From Verrucomicrobiota bacterium (GTDB lineage: Bacteria; Verrucomicrobiota; Verrucomicrobiia; Limisphaerales; AV2): a stretch of 7,615 nt of DNA. Made by a program: the position numbers and the translations under genes. The stretch lies in contig QHPA01000048.1 in assembly GCA_003218935.1 (NCBI GenBank), positions 1 to 7,615 of the forward strand. Direction: 5' to 3'. Within the stretch, counting starts at the first letter, position 1, and each line of letters starts with the position of its first letter. Positions 5,381 to 7,615 of this stretch are shown one piece after another. The notes beneath the pieces were generated by a model. It was not told the DNA's origin and did no database searches. It saw only the letters and a list, made by a program, of their open reading frames with translations.

Positions 5381-7615
5381 TCAGTCATCCGTGTCCGCGT
5401 CCGCCTCGGGCATGACGTGGTAGAAACGATGTGGGTGCTCATTGGCATCGGGATCGACGAAGTGGATGGCGCCTTCCGTCACCACGTTGGTGCAGACCGG
5501 CGTCCAGGTCACCAGATCATCCGAGGCTTCGACCCGGAAGAAGAAGCCGTTCATGCCCGGCAAGCGGAAGTGGAACAACCCGTCCGGCGAATGGTCGCCC
5601 TCAGCCGCGAACTCTCCTCGATCAACAATGATCGCCGCTGCCTTGCCGGGGTGCCCGATGGTGTAGGTCGGCACTACTGCGGTTGGTGGCGGTGCCAACT
5701 TCACAACCACGGTGTTGAAAAGTTCGTGGTCGTTATCTTCCAGCGGCACGACAGTGATTTTCGCCGAGCGTTCGCCCGAGGGAATCGTCACCGTTCCCGG
5801 CAACTTGACATAATCGACACCGTTCGACGCCGTGCCTCCGATTGCGTAGTAAAGCGTCAGGTCGTTATTTGTTCCGCCCGAGCGGCGCACGACAAAGGTG
5901 GCCACGTTCGTGTCGCCCATCGAATTCGTTCCTTCAAACGCCACCGGATCTCTGGCGTAGATGATCACGACTGGCAGCGAGTTGGTCGGAGGCGGCGGGT
6001 TGGTGACCACCGAGATATTCACGGGACCGGAAACGCCCGTAGCTCCCTGGTCGTCGGTCGCTTTGGCTGTGAGCTTGTACTCACCCGCGACGACGTTCGA
6101 CCAGACGAGCACGAACGGCCCGAGAGGATTCATTGCTGCCCTGTTCGTCGTCACTCCCAGGCTGTTCGTGCCCTCGAAGAACTCAACCGTGCTCACCTTG
6201 CCATTCGGGTCTTCTGCATGAGCCACAATCTGGATGTTCGCCGGCGCGGCAAACTTCCGGCCGTTTTCCGGGCTGACGATCCGCACGTGCGGTGGTGGAT
6301 TCGTGATCAACCCGCTCTCAGCGATGTGCACCACTGCGTTGCTCGGAGAGCCAACGACATAGGCCGGCGGCCAGCGGATTGGCCCGCTGGGGTCCTCGCG
6401 CGGCAAAATGGGTGGCACGAGACGCACCTCGACTGTTTCGTTCGTTTCTACTGTCGTATCCACGTCGGCAATGGGCGTGACGATGACGTCGGCGGAGGAG
6501 GTGCCGGCAGGAATCGTGACGCGACTGGACAAGGCTTTGTAATCGACCCCGGGCTTGGCCGTGCCGCCGACATGATAGAATACGTTCAATTCATTGCTGG
6601 TCGGCCCCGTCCGGGTGACGGTGACCGTGCCGGTGTCCGGCCCGATTTCCGAAGCGTCGGGATCGGTGGCGACGACCGTGACGACCGGCGGAGGCGTTCC
6701 CATAACATGAATCGTGACAGGGTCCGACACTGTGGTCGCTCCAACATTGTCCGTGGCCTGGGCAGTGAGTTTGTAGTTGCCCGGTGGGACGTTCGACCAT
6801 GTTAGTTCAAAAGGCATATCGGGCATTAGAACACCCGTGACTCCGAGCCGGTGATCCCCGGCGAAAAATTCGACAAACTTAACCCAGCCGTCGGAATCCT
6901 TCGCATGAGCCGATACTTTAATGCTGGCTGGAGCGACAAACACGTCCCCATCCGAAGGAGAATCAATCTTCACACTGGGTGGGACGTCCGGCATTTTATC
7001 GTTGTCATGAATAAACGCTGTTGCGGAACCTGCTGAGCCGATCTGGTAGGCATCCGGAAATTCCCTGGGTGGAACGAGTGTCAATTCGACGGTTTCGGTT
7101 CCCTCGACCAGCCCGTCGTCGATGGGAAAGACACTGATTTGCGCGCTCTCGGCACCGGAAGGAATCATGACGCGACCGGTCAGTCGATCATAATCAACGC
7201 CGTTTTCTGCCGTACCGCCAACCCGGTAGAAGACCACCAACGGCGGGGCTGTGCTTCCGGTTCTCCGGACGGTAAAAACCGCCGGATCACTCATTTGCGG
7301 CATTCCCAGCCAGGGAGGAACCTCGGGAATCTCCGTCGCGTCTGGATCGCTGGCGACGACGGTGACGACGGGCGGCGGCGGCACTTCAAGGACGTGAATC
7401 GTGATGAGATCGGACACTTCAGTTGCGCCGCGACTGTCAGTTGCCTTGGCCATCAAGGTGTAATCACCCGCCAACACGTTTGACCACGTCAACACAAACG
7501 GACCGATGAGATTGTCGACCGCCACATTCGTCTTGATCCCCAAGCTGGTCGCTCCTGCGAAAAACTCCACGGTTGCGACCTGGTCATCAATATCCTCAGC
7601 ATGGGCGATCAAAAC
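5381..7615 (-). CDS. Large Big_7 / Calx-beta repeat protein, probably secreted (5' partial)
   Basis: The frame is open to the right edge, so the gene starts beyond the window. The first possible start codon, TTG at 7612-7610, lies inside a domain whose sister copies continue upstream of it. Counting from that codon, the visible 743 aa contain Big_7-type Ig domains at about 1-74 (cut by the edge), 211-303 and 439-535. Calx-beta domains alternate with them at about 81-203, 308-431 and 546-664. A C-terminal domain occupies 676-733, followed by an acidic tail with D-A-D-T-D-D. The single Cys seen is at 707. The Calx-beta signatures GGTA-x-x-GVDY and [IL]-P-[AS]-G are clear in all three. Calx-beta domains commonly bind calcium and are found in bacterial adhesins and extracellular proteins; an extended, calcium-stabilised exported stalk is the likely role. 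Any catalytic or binding head would be upstream and is not visible. Confidence 0.92.
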   Translation of the reverse strand, partial: VLIAHAEDIDDQVATVEFFAGATSLGIKTNVAVDNLIGPFVLTWSNVLAGDYTLMAKATDSRGATEVSDLITIHVLEVPPPPVVTVVASDPDATEIPEVPPWLGMPQMSDPAVFTVRRTGSTAPPLVVFYRVGGTAENGVDYDRLTGRVMIPSGAESAQISVFPIDDGLVEGTETVELTLVPPREFPDAYQIGSAGSATAFIHDNDKMPDVPPSVKIDSPSDGDVFVAPASIKVSAHAKDSDGWVKFVEFFAGDHRLGVTGVLMPDMPFELTWSNVPPGNYKLTAQATDNVGATTVSDPVTIHVMGTPPPVVTVVATDPDASEIGPDTGTVTVTRTGPTSNELNVFYHVGGTAKPGVDYKALSSRVTIPAGTSSADVIVTPIADVDTTVETNETVEVRLVPPILPREDPSGPIRWPPAYVVGSPSNAVVHIAESGLITNPPPHVRIVSPENGRKFAAPANIQIVAHAEDPNGKVSTVEFFEGTNSLGVTTNRAAMNPLGPFVLVWSNVVAGEYKLTAKATDDQGATGVSGPVNISVVTNPPPPTNSLPVVIIYARDPVAFEGTNSMGDTNVATFVVRRSGGTNNDLTLYYAIGGTASNGVDYVKLPGTVTIPSGERSAKITVVPLEDNDHELFNTVVVKLAPPPTAVVPTYTIGHPGKAAAIIVDRGEFAAEGDHSPDGLFHFRLPGMNGFFFRVEASDDLVTWTPVCTNVVTEGAIHFVDPDANEHPHRFYHVMPEADADTDD
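5414..5587 (-). other. C-terminal E-A-S/W/R-F-Y domain of the minus-strand protein
   Basis: Residues 676-733 show FFFRVEAS (Glu 695), Trp 703, a glycine turn, F-V-D (718-720) and P-H-R-F-Y-H (727-732). This is the same key-residue order as at the end of the plus-strand protein. It differs by a shorter E-to-W distance and by an extra acidic tail of 11 residues after R-F-Y-H. I cannot name a family. Being shared by two proteins whose repeat regions are of different families suggests a common function at the C terminus. Confidence 0.62.
5621..7615 (-). repeat. Three alternating Big_7 Ig + Calx-beta domain pairs
   Basis: Big_7-type copies lie at 7391-7615 (cut by the edge), 6704-6982 and 6008-6298. 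Calx-beta copies lie at 7004-7372, 6320-6691 and 5621-5977. Each Ig copy has AHA-[EK]-D, VEFF-x-G, LG-[VI], then WSNV-x-x-G-[DNE]-Y-x-L-x-A-[KQ]-ATD and GAT-x-VS. The two complete pairs begin 228 codons apart. Each Calx-beta copy has a leading E, then VTRTG or V-R-R-[TS]-G, GVDY, IP-[AS]-G, and a P-[IL]-x-D acidic turn. Copies have diverged much more than the YDG repeats on the other strand, so this array looks older. Calx-beta copy 2 has a proline-rich insertion near residues 401-416. Confidence 0.88.

Noticed and set aside
5155..5415. An 86-codon plus-strand frame in the intergenic gap
   Set aside because: It crosses the 12-bp hairpin, overlaps the end of the minus-strand gene, has low-complexity Arg/Pro-rich sequence and no clear ribosome binding site.
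5417..6805. A 462-codon plus-strand frame opposite the Calx-beta gene
   Set aside because: The minus strand here encodes unmistakable Calx-beta and Big_7 domains. The opposite frame is Arg/His/Asp-rich, has no recognisable motif and no convincing start region.
7610..7612. TTG at 7612 as the start of the minus-strand gene
   Set aside because: It falls inside a Big_7 domain whose two sister copies begin about 20-25 residues earlier, so the gene continues past the window.

Overview
The window holds the 3' parts of two very large, repeat-built, probably secreted or surface-exposed proteins encoded tail to tail (convergently), separated by a 270-base intergenic stretch. No RNA gene, transposase, CRISPR array, enzyme or transporter gene is visible. 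The DNA is GC-rich. The protein styles (YDG and MBG repeats, Big_7 plus Calx-beta repeats, and a C-terminal tail with an E-A-S ... W ... F-x-D ... P-x-R-F-Y pattern) are what I associate with Verrucomicrobiota, especially the Pedosphaera/Limisphaerales side. That taxonomic call is an impression from protein style, not a search result.

Plus strand, 1-5110: an open frame already running at the left edge and ending with TAG at 5108-5110. At least 1702 codons are visible. The order is: about five non-identical Ig-like beta domains (2-1510); five YDG repeats (1517-2842), the last four on an exact 267-base period; five MBG-type repeats (2843-4069), the last four on an exact 243-base period; one Ig-like domain (4070-4321); two cadherin-like/He_PIG-type domains (4322-4882); and a short C-terminal domain (4892-5107). 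I found no cysteine in the visible part.

Intergenic, 5111-5380: a GC-rich hairpin just after the plus-strand stop and a second, perfect 12-bp hairpin 48 bases beyond the minus-strand stop. Neither is followed by a T-tract. No convincing gene lies here.

Minus strand, 7615-5381: an open frame already running at the right edge and ending with TGA at 5383-5381. It has three Big_7-type Ig domains (the first cut by the window edge) alternating with three Calx-beta domains, then a C-terminal domain of the same kind as the plus-strand protein, then a short acidic tail.

How they may work together: both look like extended, non-catalytic beta-sandwich stalks typical of exported adhesin-like or matrix proteins, one potentially calcium-stabilised. 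The shared C-terminal domain suggests a common export, anchoring or folding role. This is inference: both N termini, and so any signal peptide or upstream functional head, lie outside the window. Nothing here demonstrates a new biological system. The most interesting items are the shared C-terminal domain, the mosaic tandem arrays and the convergent-gene hairpins.
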